Notes: generated from the sequence alone by a model not told the origin. A stretch of 10,363 nt of DNA from Bacillota bacterium (GCA_023399275.1 JAEWQH010000069.1:1-10363); one strand, 5' to 3'. Numbered from the stretch's first letter, positions 1 through 7,093 are shown. Translations and numbers: made by a program.

Positions 1-196
1 CCTTAAACTGGCTGCCGTACTTCGGATGGGATGTGTATTCTCCCGTCAGTTCCAGCCGCTCGCCGGCGTTTGCCAGCGCGAGCGTACCCACGACGGTGAG
101 CTTTTCGCCCGAATCGAGGGCGAGCTCCAGCACCGTCCAGCCGTTTTCGGCGTTGCGGTAGATGATGGAGTTGACGACGCCGGTGATCTGAGCCAT
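1..196 (-). CDS. recD2: RecD2-type ATP-dependent DNA helicase, N-terminal fragment
   Basis: Only the first 65 codons lie in the window; the gene runs off the left edge. The protein begins MAQITGVVNSIIYRNAENGW, continues with a TVVGTL stretch, and ends HPKYGSQFK. This matches the N-terminal OB-like domain of RecD2/YrrC helicases, where an ENG(Y/W)TV segment, a (T/V)VG strand and HPKYGxQF are typical. In the family, RecD2 is a cytoplasmic SF1B 5'-3' helicase acting in DNA repair and replication without RecBC; its helicase motifs would lie outside the window. The ATG at 194-196 is preceded by AGGA about 7 bases upstream. It lies 40 bases beyond the glyQS terminator, so it probably has its own weak promoter or relies on read-through. 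The family call rests on a short stretch but the motif order is distinctive. Confidence 0.8.
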   Translation of the reverse strand, partial: MAQITGVVNSIIYRNAENGWTVLELALDSGEKLTVVGTLALANAGERLELTGEYTSHPKYGSQFK

Positions 197-236
197 AGTT
201 TATCCTGCCATACGCTGATTTTTGAAAGTCTGTTTG

Positions 237-270
237 AAAAAACAATTGCCCCCGCGCAGGACGCGGGGGC
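237..270 (-). terminator. Rho-independent terminator of glyQS
   Basis: On the minus strand a perfect 9-bp stem (GCCCCCGCG, arms 262-270 and 248-256) closes a 5-base loop. CAATTG and then six consecutive T (complement of 237-242) follow. It lies 14 bases past the glyQS stop and separates glyQS from recD2. Confidence 0.92.
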
Positions 271-283
271 GGATGCGGTTCGT

Positions 284-1693
284 TTAAAAGTCCAGCCGCG
301 CTTCGATATAGGCGGCCAGCTCGTCGATCGGCAGGCGAATCTGCTCCATCGTGTCGCGATCGCGCACCGTGACACAGCCGTCCGTCTCGGTCTCAAAGTC
401 TACGGTCACGCAGTACGGCGTGCCGATCTCGTCCTCGCGGCGGTAGCGTTTGCCGATGGAGCCCGTCTCGTCGAAATCCACCATAAACCTCTTGGCGAGC
501 GTTGCATAGACGGTCTGCGCCTGTTCGCTGAGCTTCTTGCTCAACGGCAGCACCGCGCACTTAAACGGTGCAAGCGCGGGGTGCAGATGCAGCACCGTGC
601 GCACATCCCCGCCCTCGAGCGCCTGCTCCTCGTATGCGTTGCAGAGAAACGCGAGCGCGACGCGATCCGCGCCGAGGGACGGCTCTACACAATAGGGGAT
701 AAACCGCTCGTTGGTAAACGGGTCGAGATACTCGAAGTTTTCGCCGCTGTGGTCGGCGTGGCTCTTGAGGTCGAAATCCGTGCGGTCTGCAATACCCCAG
801 AGCTCACCCCAGCCAAACGGAAACAGAAACTCGATATCCGTGGTGCCTTTGCTATAGTGCGAAAGCTCTTCTTTTTCATGCTCGCGCAGGCGGATGCTCT
901 CGTCCTTCATACCCAAGGCGAGCAGGAATTTATGGCAGTAGTCCTTCCAATAGCGATACCACTCGAGGTCTGTGCCGGGCGCGCAGAAAAACTCCAGCTC
1001 CATCTGCTCAAATTCACGGATGCGGAAGATGAAGTTGCCGGGGGTGATCTCGTTTCGGAAGGACTTGCCGACCTGCGCGATGCCGAACGGCAGCTTCTTG
1101 CGCGTGGTGCGCAGCACGTTTTTAAAGTTGACGAAGATGCCCTGCGCGGTCTCTGGCCGCAGATACAGCTCGGAAGCGGAGTCCTCGGTCACGCCCTGAA
1201 AGGTCTTGAACATCAGGTTGAACTTGCGGATTCCCGTGAAGTCCGTCTTGCCGCACTCGGGACAGGCGATGCCCTTTTCCTGGATGAACGCTTCCATCTG
1301 CGCGTTGGTCCAACCGTCCGGGTGCACGTCGTCAAGCCCGTGCTCCGCTACATAATCCTCTATGAGCTTATCCGCGCGAAAGCGCGCGCGGCAGCTTTTG
1401 CAGTCCATCAGCGGGTCGGAAAAGCCGCCCACGTGTCCGCTGGCCACCCAGGTCTCCGGGTTCATCAGAATCGCCGCGTCCATGCCGACGTTGTAGGGCG
1501 ACTCCTGCACAAATTTTCTCCACCAGGCGCGCTTGATGTTGTTTTTGAACTCGACGCCGAGCGGGCCGTAGTCCCAACTGTTGGCGAGTCCGCCGTAGAT
1601 CTCACTGCCGGGGTAGACGAAGCCGCGCCCCTTGCAGAGCGACACGATCTGATCCATGGAATACCAGGAAGGTTTTTCCGTTTGCGCTGCCAT
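284..1693 (-). CDS. glyQS: glycyl-tRNA synthetase, single-chain dimeric type
   Basis: This class II synthetase charges tRNA-Gly with glycine in the cytoplasm. It is the homodimeric type of archaea, eukaryotes and many Firmicutes, not the alpha2beta2 GlyQ/GlyS type. From the chosen ATG it has 469 residues, a normal length. Visible parts, numbered from that ATG, are: motif 1 around YPGSEIYGGLANSWDYGPLG (27-46); a zinc-binding insert with C98xxC101 and C144xxC147; the RPETAQG loop (179-185); motif 2 in FRIREFEQMELEFF; and motif 3 with EPSLGADR, followed by a C-terminal anticodon-binding domain. An upstream in-frame TTG at 1699 sits only 4 bases from AAGGAG (1704-1709), whereas the ATG at 1693 has 10 bases, so I prefer the ATG. 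It is monocistronic: its own promoter lies upstream and a terminator directly downstream. Confidence 0.96.
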   Translation of the reverse strand: MAAQTEKPSWYSMDQIVSLCKGRGFVYPGSEIYGGLANSWDYGPLGVEFKNNIKRAWWRKFVQESPYNVGMDAAILMNPETWVASGHVGGFSDPLMDCKSCRARFRADKLIEDYVAEHGLDDVHPDGWTNAQMEAFIQEKGIACPECGKTDFTGIRKFNLMFKTFQGVTEDSASELYLRPETAQGIFVNFKNVLRTTRKKLPFGIAQVGKSFRNEITPGNFIFRIREFEQMELEFFCAPGTDLEWYRYWKDYCHKFLLALGMKDESIRLREHEKEELSHYSKGTTDIEFLFPFGWGELWGIADRTDFDLKSHADHSGENFEYLDPFTNERFIPYCVEPSLGADRVALAFLCNAYEEQALEGGDVRTVLHLHPALAPFKCAVLPLSKKLSEQAQTVYATLAKRFMVDFDETGSIGKRYRREDEIGTPYCVTVDFETETDGCVTVRDRDTMEQIRLPIDELAAYIEARLDF

Positions 1694-1727
1694 GTACAAT
1701 ATGCTCCTTATTCGTCAGTCAACGCAT

Positions 1728-1757
1728 ATTATCGCAGGAATACCGCGGCTTTGTCAA
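1728..1757 (-). promoter_or_regulatory. sigma-A promoter of glyQS
   Basis: On the minus strand, TTGACA (complement of 1752-1757) is followed after 18 bases by GATAAT (complement of 1728-1733). The start of transcription would fall near 1721, giving a leader of about 28 bases that holds only the AAGGAG site. There is no room for a T-box riboswitch. Confidence 0.85.
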
Positions 1758-1876
1758 GGCGCGCACGCGGCAAAGGAGCTGCGGTTTTGGCACGAGCGGC
1801 GTGCCTGCCGGCGTGAAAATGGACGGCGGAGCTTCGGCAGCCGCGTTTCGATTTACGATGGAAAAACCGGCGGAAA

Positions 1877-1885
1877 TGTGATAAA
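1877..1885 (+). promoter_or_regulatory. possible extended -10 promoter for the HMA gene and mnmA
   Basis: TGT directly precedes GATAAA (1880-1885), an extended -10 pattern. No good -35 hexamer lies 16-18 bases upstream; TTTACG at 1852-1857 is too far. The rest of the 1758-1930 gap holds only a 6-bp inverted repeat (GGCACG/CGTGCC, 1789-1805) without a T tract. Weak call. Confidence 0.35.
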
Positions 1886-1948
1886 GTCATCGAAGAGAAC
1901 CGGCGCGGCATGGTAGCATGATGCAACACATTGAAGGAGGATGGTTTT

Positions 1949-2164
1949 ATGAACACATATCGGTTGAAGATCGATGGTATGGGCTGCGCGCATTGCGTGA
2001 GCAAAGTAACGCGAATTCTCAAGGAATCCGGCTTTGAGGTGGTCGCTGTGGAGCTTGGAGACGCAAAGATCAAGAGCGACATGAATCCCTCGACGATCCT
2101 CAAAACGGCGGGTACCGTTCTCGAAGACGAGGGATACATGCTTACCACCGTGCTGCCGGACTGA
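1949..2164 (+). CDS. heavy-metal-associated (HMA) domain protein, CopZ-like
   Basis: This is a 71-residue stand-alone HMA domain. The signature GMGCAHC (residues 10-16) supplies the C13-x2-C16 metal-binding pair. The remaining sequence, with KVTRILKESGF and a later GTVLEDEGY, fits the ferredoxin-like beta-alpha-beta-beta-alpha-beta fold. In the family such proteins bind Cu(I) or another soft metal in the cytoplasm and pass it to a P-type ATPase or a repressor. No copper ATPase or CsoR/CopY gene is present here; the next gene is mnmA, 39 bases downstream on the same strand. The start is the ATG at 1949, set by AAGGAGG (1934-1940) 8 bases upstream. A TTG at 1931 in the same frame overlaps that site and is rejected. 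Metal identity and partner are unknown. Confidence 0.88.
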   Translation: MNTYRLKIDGMGCAHCVSKVTRILKESGFEVVAVELGDAKIKSDMNPSTILKTAGTVLEDEGYMLTTVLPD

Positions 2165-2203
2165 TCGCCCGGCGACTTCGGGGAAACGAGGCTTAGGATA
2201 CGC

Positions 2204-3313
2204 ATGGGAAACCTGCATACCGGCCATGTCGTCGTCGGCATGTCCGGCGGCGTCGACAGTGCCGTTGCCGCGCTGCTGCTCAAGCGGCAGGGGTACGATG
2301 TGGTCGGCGTCTTCATGAAAAACTGGGAGGAAGAGGACGACGAAACCGGCGTCTGTACCGCCGCGAGCGACTATGACGATGTTCGCAGCGTCTGCGCCGC
2401 CATCGGGATGCCCTACTATACAGTCAATTTCGCGCGGGAGTATCGCGACCGCGTGTTTTCCTATTTTCTGGAGGAGTATGCACGCGGGCGTACGCCGAAT
2501 CCGGATGTGCTGTGCAACTGTGAGATCAAGTTTCGTGCTTTCCTGGATTTCGTCGTGTCAACAGGCGCGCAGACGCTCGCCACGGGGCACTATGCGCGGC
2601 TGGATCGGGCGGATGGCGTGCGCTTGCTTCGCGCACGGGACGCGGGCAAGGACCAGACCTATTTCCTTGCGGGGTTGACGCAGGCGCAGCTGAAAAACGC
2701 CGTGTTTCCCATCGGCGCGCTGCAAAAGGCGGAGGTGCGTGCTCTTGCGCGAGAGGCGGGGCTGAGCAATGCCGCCAAGCGGGATTCGACCGGCATCTGC
2801 TTTATCGGCGAGCGGAACTTCAAGCGGTTTTTGATGCAGTATCTGCCCGCGCAGCCCGGGGACATGGTGGACGAAACAGGCCGCGTCGTCGCGCGGCACG
2901 ATGGGCTGATGTACTATACCCTCGGTCAGCGAAAGGGGCTTGGCATCGGCGGGCGCAGCGATGGCAGCGGCGAGAGCTGGTTTGTCATCGGCAAGGACCT
3001 TTCGCGCAATCTGCTCATCGTGCAGCAGGGCGAGCACGACGAGCTATACTCGCTTTCGCTGTATGCGGAGCGGATCAACTGGATTGCGAGCGCGCCGCCT
3101 GCGCAGGCGTTTGCCTGCACGGCGAAGTTTCGCTACCGCCAGCCGGATCAGCCCGTGCACGTCGCCATAGACGGCGCTGGCGCTCACGTCGCGTTTGATG
3201 CGCCGCAGCGCGCGGTCACGCCTGGGCAGTGGGTCGTGTTCTATCGCGGGGAGGAGTGCCTCGGCGGCGGGCCGATCGACCGCGTGGAACCGAAGAAGGC
3301 GATCGTGGTCTGA
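2204..3313 (+). CDS. mnmA: tRNA-specific 2-thiouridylase MnmA
   Basis: MnmA makes 2-thiouridine at the wobble position (s2U34) of Glu, Gln and Lys tRNAs, using ATP and persulfide sulfur from a cysteine desulfurase. The 369 residues are full length. Seen in order: the PP-loop GMSGGVDS (12-19); GRTPNPDVLCNCEIKF with catalytic C104; the GHYAR and GKDQTYFL segments; RDSTGICFIGERNF with the second catalytic cysteine C199; the YYTLGQRKGLGIGG turn; and a C-terminal beta-barrel ending in GQWVVFYRGEECLGGG. C106, two residues after the catalytic Cys, is an extra cysteine at a site that is often basic in homologues. AGGA lies 5 bases before the ATG. It follows the HMA gene by 39 bases and probably shares its transcript; a terminator follows at 3376-3416. 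No cysteine desulfurase gene is adjacent in this window. Confidence 0.97.
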   Translation: MGNLHTGHVVVGMSGGVDSAVAALLLKRQGYDVVGVFMKNWEEEDDETGVCTAASDYDDVRSVCAAIGMPYYTVNFAREYRDRVFSYFLEEYARGRTPNPDVLCNCEIKFRAFLDFVVSTGAQTLATGHYARLDRADGVRLLRARDAGKDQTYFLAGLTQAQLKNAVFPIGALQKAEVRALAREAGLSNAAKRDSTGICFIGERNFKRFLMQYLPAQPGDMVDETGRVVARHDGLMYYTLGQRKGLGIGGRSDGSGESWFVIGKDLSRNLLIVQQGEHDELYSLSLYAERINWIASAPPAQAFACTAKFRYRQPDQPVHVAIDGAGAHVAFDAPQRAVTPGQWVVFYRGEECLGGGPIDRVEPKKAIVV

Positions 3314-3375
3314 CGACGCCCGAGCAAAAGCGCTATATCCTGTCCGAAGAGCATGGTTTTCGACGGACCGACAGT

Positions 3376-3416
3376 ATCCGGCTGTGAGCGATTTGCAATT
3401 GGCCGGATTGTTTTTT
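3376..3416 (+). terminator. Rho-independent terminator after mnmA
   Basis: ATCCGGC (3376-3382) pairs exactly with GCCGGAT (3402-3408), with two possible G-T pairs further in. The 3' arm is followed by TG and six T (3411-3416). The loop is long (about 15-19 bases), so efficiency may be moderate. It overlaps the trmK promoter. Confidence 0.65.
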
Positions 3417-3421
3417 ATAAT
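3393..3421 (+). promoter_or_regulatory. sigma-A promoter of trmK, nested in the terminator
   Basis: TTGCAA (3393-3398), a 17-base spacer and a perfect TATAAT (3416-3421). The -35 hexamer lies in the terminator loop and the -10 shares a base with its T tract. Transcription would begin near 3428-3430, that is at or within about two bases of the trmK ATG. Confidence 0.72.
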
Positions 3422-3429
3422 AGGTATAT

Positions 3430-4137
3430 ATGCAACAAAATGGGCAGCGGATTCACCCGCGCGAGCGGCTGGATTGCGCAATTGAGCTTCTTTCCGGCGC
3501 GCGCGTTGTGGCGGATATCGGCTGTGACCACGGGCGGCTGAGCGGTGCACTGATCCAGCGCGATGCCGCAGATCGCTGCATAGCGATAGACATCAGCGAG
3601 CCAAGCCTGCAGAAGGCGCGGCGGCTGATCCGGCAGACCGGCATAGACGGGCGCGTGGAGACGCGGCTGGGCGACGGGCTTACGCCGCTTGCCGCCGGCG
3701 AGGCGGACGCGCTTGCCATCCTTGGCATGGGCGGCACGTTGATGACGAAAATTCTAGACGTCTCACCGCCGCTGATGGGGGCGGGAAGGTGTATCTTGCA
3801 GCCTATGCGCGCGGCGGAGGATATTCGCCGCTGGCTGTATGAGCGCGCCTATCCCGTACTGGAGGATTGCGTCGTGTTCGACGCAGGGCGGTATTATCAG
3901 GTGTTTTCAGTCGGGCAGCCGCGGTGCGTGCGGCAGACGCTGCCGGTAGGGTGGCCCGAGGACTGCTTTCTGCTTGGCTACACGGCGTTTTCGCGGCGGG
4001 AGCCGCTCATGTGGCAACTGGTGCGGCAGATGCTGGCTACGGCGCGGCGAAAGCTGAATACGCAGCGCGCGGACGCGCTGGAGCGCCAGGCGGAGCAGTT
4101 GGAGCAGATACTGACAAACTGGGAGAGTGAGCCATGA
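3430..4137 (+). CDS. trmK: tRNA (adenine-N1)-methyltransferase TrmK (m1A22)
   Basis: The 235-residue protein is a class I SAM-dependent methyltransferase of the TrmK/YqfN family, which methylates N1 of A22 in bacterial tRNAs. Visible motifs: VADIGCDHGRLSGAL (27-41, SAM-binding motif I); AIDISEPSLQKA (52-63, motif II with the acidic residue for the ribose); GDGL (81-84); the family hallmark ILGMGGTLM (97-105); and ILQPM (122-126). A helical, Arg/Glu-rich C-terminus from about residue 190 matches the family's C-terminal helical domain. No other in-frame start would give a complete N-terminus, so ATG 3430 is the start even though only a weak AGG lies before it. Its stop overlaps the next ATG (ATGA), which indicates translational coupling, and the pairing repeats the Bacillus yqfN-yqfO order. 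Confidence 0.93.
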   Translation: MQQNGQRIHPRERLDCAIELLSGARVVADIGCDHGRLSGALIQRDAADRCIAIDISEPSLQKARRLIRQTGIDGRVETRLGDGLTPLAAGEADALAILGMGGTLMTKILDVSPPLMGAGRCILQPMRAAEDIRRWLYERAYPVLEDCVVFDAGRYYQVFSVGQPRCVRQTLPVGWPEDCFLLGYTAFSRREPLMWQLVRQMLATARRKLNTQRADALERQAEQLEQILTNWESEP

Positions 4138-4895
4138 AGATCGCCGCATTTATCGCCGCCATGGAACGAATCGCGCCGAGGGAGCTCGCGCTGGAATTTG
4201 ACAACCCGGGGCTTCTGATTGAGCCGGATCACGACGCGGTCTCGCGCGTGCTCGTCGCGCTGGACTGCACCAAGGCGGTTGCCGAGGAGGCGGCGCGGAT
4301 GGAGGTCGATCTTGTGCTGACGCACCATCCGCTGTTTTTCCGCCCCGTCCGCCATATGGCGTACAGCGATCCCGCGACGGCGGCTGCCTGCGTGCTGCTG
4401 CGCCACGGAATCGGCCTCTACGCCGCGCATACCAACCTGGACGCGGCGCAGGGCGGCGTTAACGACACGCTTTGCGCGCTGTTTGGCGTGCGCGAGACGA
4501 TTCCGTTCGACGAGGGCGTCGGCCGCATCGGCACGCTGCGGGAACCGGAGCCGCTCTCGGCCTTTGCGAAACGGGCAGAGGCGCTGCTCGGCGCGCGGGT
4601 CGGCATTGCGGGGGAGCCGGATCGGCCGGTAATTCGCGCCGCCGTGATGGGCGGCAGCGGCTCTAGCGCGGTCGCCGCGGCGGCTGCCCAGGGGGCGGAT
4701 GTGCTGCTCACCGGCGAGCTCAAGCACTCGGACGCGCTCGATGCGCAGACGCTCGGGCTTTGCCTCGTCGTGGCGGGACATTACGAAACGGAGCGTATCG
4801 TGCTGGAGCCCTTGATCAAACGTTTACAGAACGATTGTTTTGATGTACAATATCAGTTATCGCGTGCGGACGGGAGCCCGTTTGTGCGCCTTTGA
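4134..4895 (+). CDS. Nif3-like dinuclear metal center protein (YbgI/YqfO family)
   Basis: The 253-residue protein belongs to the Nif3/YbgI family of toroidal hexamers with a two-metal site in each subunit. The expected ligands are all visible: T63HHP with H64 and H65, AHTNLD with D103, and GHYETE with H216 and E220. FDNPGLL near residue 22 is the usual N-terminal family motif. It is the short form and lacks the central PII-like insert that enlarges Bacillus YqfO to about 370 residues. The molecular role of the family is not settled; GTP cyclohydrolase-like and hydrolase activities have been proposed. The constant pairing with trmK suggests a link to tRNA or nucleotide metabolism, which is inference. 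It overlaps trmK by 4 bases, and its stop lies directly before the GAGGAGG that serves the next gene. Confidence 0.93.
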   Translation: MKIAAFIAAMERIAPRELALEFDNPGLLIEPDHDAVSRVLVALDCTKAVAEEAARMEVDLVLTHHPLFFRPVRHMAYSDPATAAACVLLRHGIGLYAAHTNLDAAQGGVNDTLCALFGVRETIPFDEGVGRIGTLREPEPLSAFAKRAEALLGARVGIAGEPDRPVIRAAVMGGSGSSAVAAAAAQGADVLLTGELKHSDALDAQTLGLCLVVAGHYETERIVLEPLIKRLQNDCFDVQYQLSRADGSPFVRL

Positions 4896-4907
4896 GGAGG
4901 AAACGCC

Positions 4908-5630
4908 GTGAGGAAGATGGAAGCGCTATGGGCCTATCAGGAAGCGGAAGCCGCGAAGAACGCCGTTGAGGCGGAGATTCGCAGCACGCCTGCAAGACTC
5001 CAGCTGAACAAGCTGCACAAGCAGCTCAAGAGCCAGCAGACGGTCATTGCAAAGCTATCCGAGGACCTGGAATCATATGAACAGCAGCTCGCGAAGCTGA
5101 CGGATCAAACCGAAAAGCTGGAGTCGCGGCTGCAGGTGGAGAGCGCGGAGCTCGTGACCATCCGGCAGGATGAGGAGAGCACCGCGGAGGAGATGACCGA
5201 ACTCAAGGGGGACATCGAACGGCTCAACCGCGAGATTTCCCAGAGCGTGCGCGAGACGAAGGCATTGCTTGGCGATATCGAGAAGGCAACGGAGGAATAC
5301 CAGTCCACCGCGCGCGCCGCGAGCAAGGGCAAGAAGGAGTACGACGCGCTGCGCGTCACGTGCGAAGAGGAGCGCGCCGCGCGGCAGGGCGAGCTCGACC
5401 GGCACGACCAGAACCTGACGAAGCTGGCAAAGACCGTCGATCCGGCACTGCTGGCGCGGTATAATCAGGTAAAGCAGCACCATGCGGTACCCATTGCAAA
5501 GATCGTAAACAGCAAGTGCGGCGGGTGCAATATGTCGCTTCCGATGGTGATGCTTAAGAAGATCGCCACGACGGACGGCATCGTCGAGTGCGAAAACTGC
5601 GGCAGGATCCTCTACAGCGGCGAAGAATGA
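4908..5630 (+). CDS. coiled-coil protein with C-terminal C4 zinc ribbon (CdsZ/DUF164 type)
   Basis: The 240-residue protein has two parts. Residues from about 5 to 180 are almost all charged and helical, with heptad-like Leu/Ile spacing, predicting a long antiparallel coiled coil. The C-terminus is a zinc ribbon with C204-x2-C207 (KCGGCNMSLP) and C228-x2-C231 (CENCGRILY). This is the family of chlamydial CT398 (CdsZ) and Helicobacter HP0958. In those bacteria homologues bind secretion or flagellar partners or sigma-54; in Firmicutes the role is unknown. There is no signal peptide or membrane segment. The start is GTG 4908, well placed 7 bases after GAGGAGG (4894-4900), which itself overlaps the stop of the nif3-like gene. 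rnpB begins about 26 bases after its stop. Confidence 0.88.
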   Translation: MRKMEALWAYQEAEAAKNAVEAEIRSTPARLQLNKLHKQLKSQQTVIAKLSEDLESYEQQLAKLTDQTEKLESRLQVESAELVTIRQDEESTAEEMTELKGDIERLNREISQSVRETKALLGDIEKATEEYQSTARAASKGKKEYDALRVTCEEERAARQGELDRHDQNLTKLAKTVDPALLARYNQVKQHHAVPIAKIVNSKCGGCNMSLPMVMLKKIATTDGIVECENCGRILYSGEE

Positions 5631-5656
5631 CGCCGGCTTGACAACCGAATATCGTT

Positions 5657-5990
5657 TTGAGTAAGAAAGGCGACCGCGCCCGCGCAAGCGGGTGAGGAAA
5701 GTCCGAGCACCACAGGGCAAGGTGCCGGGTAACACCCGGCGGAGGCGACTCCAGGGAAAGTGCAACAGAAAGAAACCGCCCGTTTATCGGGTAAGGATGG
5801 AAAGGCGAGGTAAGAGCTCACCCGCGCTCCGGCGACGGAAGCGCGCTGTAAACCCCACCCGGTGCAAGATTGGTATGGGAGCATTCAATAGCGGCCCGCT
5901 ACGCTCCCGGGAATCGCAAGAGCCTCTCGGCGACGATTGGCCTTAGATAGATGGTCGCACACGACAGAACTCGGCTTACCTCTTACTCAA
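5657..5990 (+). ncRNA. rnpB: RNase P RNA, class A
   Basis: This is the catalytic RNA of RNase P, which removes 5' leaders from pre-tRNAs. The conserved 5' core GAGGAAAGTCCGAGC (5694-5708) pairs long-range with the 3' core ACAGAACTCGGCTTAC (5964-5979) as P4. The ends close in a perfect 10-bp P1 (TTGAGTAAGA 5657-5666 with TCTTACTCAA 5981-5990), which sets the limits. P3 is a short hairpin with a GCAA loop (5679-5692). Also visible are GGTAACACCCGG, AGTGCAACAGAAAG, a GTAAGAGCTCACC hairpin, TAAACCCC, and TTAGATAGATGG before the 3' core. The P16/P17-type GCGGCCCGC marks the A architecture usual in Clostridia. L15 (5883-5889) reads ATTCAAT and lacks the standard GGU. Exact ends may differ by a few bases. 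Confidence 0.96.
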
Positions 5991-6003
5991 TTTATTTTAG
6001 ATG

Positions 6004-6022
6004 GAGCGTGCGGGCGCTCTTA
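6004..6022 (+). terminator. weak terminator-like hairpin after rnpB
   Basis: GAGCG (6004-6008) and CGCTC (6015-6019) form a 5-bp stem with a 6-base loop, followed only by TTA. A T-rich stretch (TTTATTTT) comes before it. It could end or pause rnpB transcripts, but it is not a canonical terminator, so rnpB and trpS may be joined. Confidence 0.3.
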
Positions 6023-6085
6023 TAGCGGCCCAATTGGCCTTGGCGGGCGGGGAAGCGGCATCTTGGGAGAAGGACACAGAGGGAT

Positions 6086-7093
6086 ATGGAAACGACGGCA
6101 ACAGAGAAAAGACAGGCGGTGCTCAGCGGCATCCAGCCGACGAGCGTACTCACCATAGGCAACTATTTTGGCGCGCTGAAGAACTTCGTCGCCATGCAGG
6201 ACGAGTTTGACGCGTACTATATGGTTGCCAATCTGCATGCGCAGACGGTCCGCCTTGATCCGGCGGAGCTGCGGCGGCGCGGCATTGAGACCTTTGCGCT
6301 GTTTCTCGCCTGCGGCGTCGACCCGGACCGCTCGACCGTCTTCATCCAGAGCCATGTGCCGGAGCACACGCAGCTCACCTGGGCGCTGATGTGCAACGCC
6401 TACATGGGCGAGCTCTCGCGCATGACGCAGTTTAAGGAAAAGAGCGCAAAAAACGCGGATAATATCAACGCGGGGCTCTTTACTTACCCGGTGCTCATGG
6501 CGGCGGATATCCTGCTCTACCAGGCGAAGTACATCCCCGTCGGCGCGGATCAAAAGCAGCATGTGGAGCTTACGCGCGATATTGCGATTCGCTTCAACAA
6601 CATGTACGGCGAGACATTCGTCGTGCCCGAGCCATATATTCCGAAGATCGGGGCGCGCATCATGAGTCTGCAGGAGCCGGAGAAGAAGATGAGCAAGTCC
6701 GACCCCAACCCCAACGGCTATATCCGCATCCTCGACGAGCCGGACGCGATCCGAAAGAAGCTCAAGCGCGCGGTGACGGACAGCGAAGGCGAGATCACGG
6801 CGAGCCCGGAGCGCGTAGGCGTATACAACCTGCTCTCGATCTACTCCGCCTGCACCGGCGGCAGTATAGACGACGCTGTGACGTGCTTTGCCGGCAAAGG
6901 CTACGGCGAGCTCAAGGGCGGCGTTGCCGAGGCGGTGGTGGAAAGGTTGCGCCCCATTCAAGCCGAATATGCGCGCCTGCTGGCTGCAAAGGACTACTTG
7001 AACGATGCGATGAAGCACGGCGCGGAGCGCGCGCAGGCGACTGCTCGCAAGACGGTGCGCAAGGTCTACCACAAGATGGGGTTCGATTCATAA
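6086..7093 (+). CDS. trpS: tryptophanyl-tRNA synthetase
   Basis: This class Ic synthetase charges tRNA-Trp. At 335 residues it has the usual length for the compact bacterial enzyme, a dimer. Residues 13-27 (LSGIQPTSVLTIGNY) hold the HIGH-equivalent TIGN (23-26), followed by FGALKN. The KMSKS loop is intact at 201-205 and followed by DPN. Also visible are NLHA (the sugar/ATP region), the tryptophan-pocket stretch MAADILLYQAKYIPVGADQKQH and the helical C-terminus ending RKTVRKVYHKMGF. About ten residues precede the usual start of the family (a Lys-rich LSGIQPT). The ATG has AGAAGGA 11 bases upstream and an AGAGGG too close at 2 bases, so translation signals are mediocre. The 95 bases between rnpB and trpS hold no T-box. 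Confidence 0.97.
   Translation: METTATEKRQAVLSGIQPTSVLTIGNYFGALKNFVAMQDEFDAYYMVANLHAQTVRLDPAELRRRGIETFALFLACGVDPDRSTVFIQSHVPEHTQLTWALMCNAYMGELSRMTQFKEKSAKNADNINAGLFTYPVLMAADILLYQAKYIPVGADQKQHVELTRDIAIRFNNMYGETFVVPEPYIPKIGARIMSLQEPEKKMSKSDPNPNGYIRILDEPDAIRKKLKRAVTDSEGEITASPERVGVYNLLSIYSACTGGSIDDAVTCFAGKGYGELKGGVAEAVVERLRPIQAEYARLLAAKDYLNDAMKHGAERAQATARKTVRKVYHKMGFDS

Noticed and set aside
1789..1805. Inverted repeat GGCACG-5-CGTGCC between glyQS and the HMA gene, considered as a terminator
   Set aside because: No T tract follows on either strand and no gene ends nearby; it is only a short inverted repeat.
26..1816. A 596-codon open frame on the plus strand opposite glyQS and recD2
   Set aside because: It is antisense to a clear glycyl-tRNA synthetase, has no recognisable domain or ribosome binding site, and results from GC-rich codon bias.
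5991..6085. Possible T-box or trp attenuator before trpS
   Set aside because: Only 95 bases, with no T-box core, no Trp-codon leader peptide and no terminator/antiterminator pair.
6020..7072. A 350-codon open frame opposite trpS
   Set aside because: It is antisense to an intact TrpRS with all signature motifs, and its sequence matches no family.
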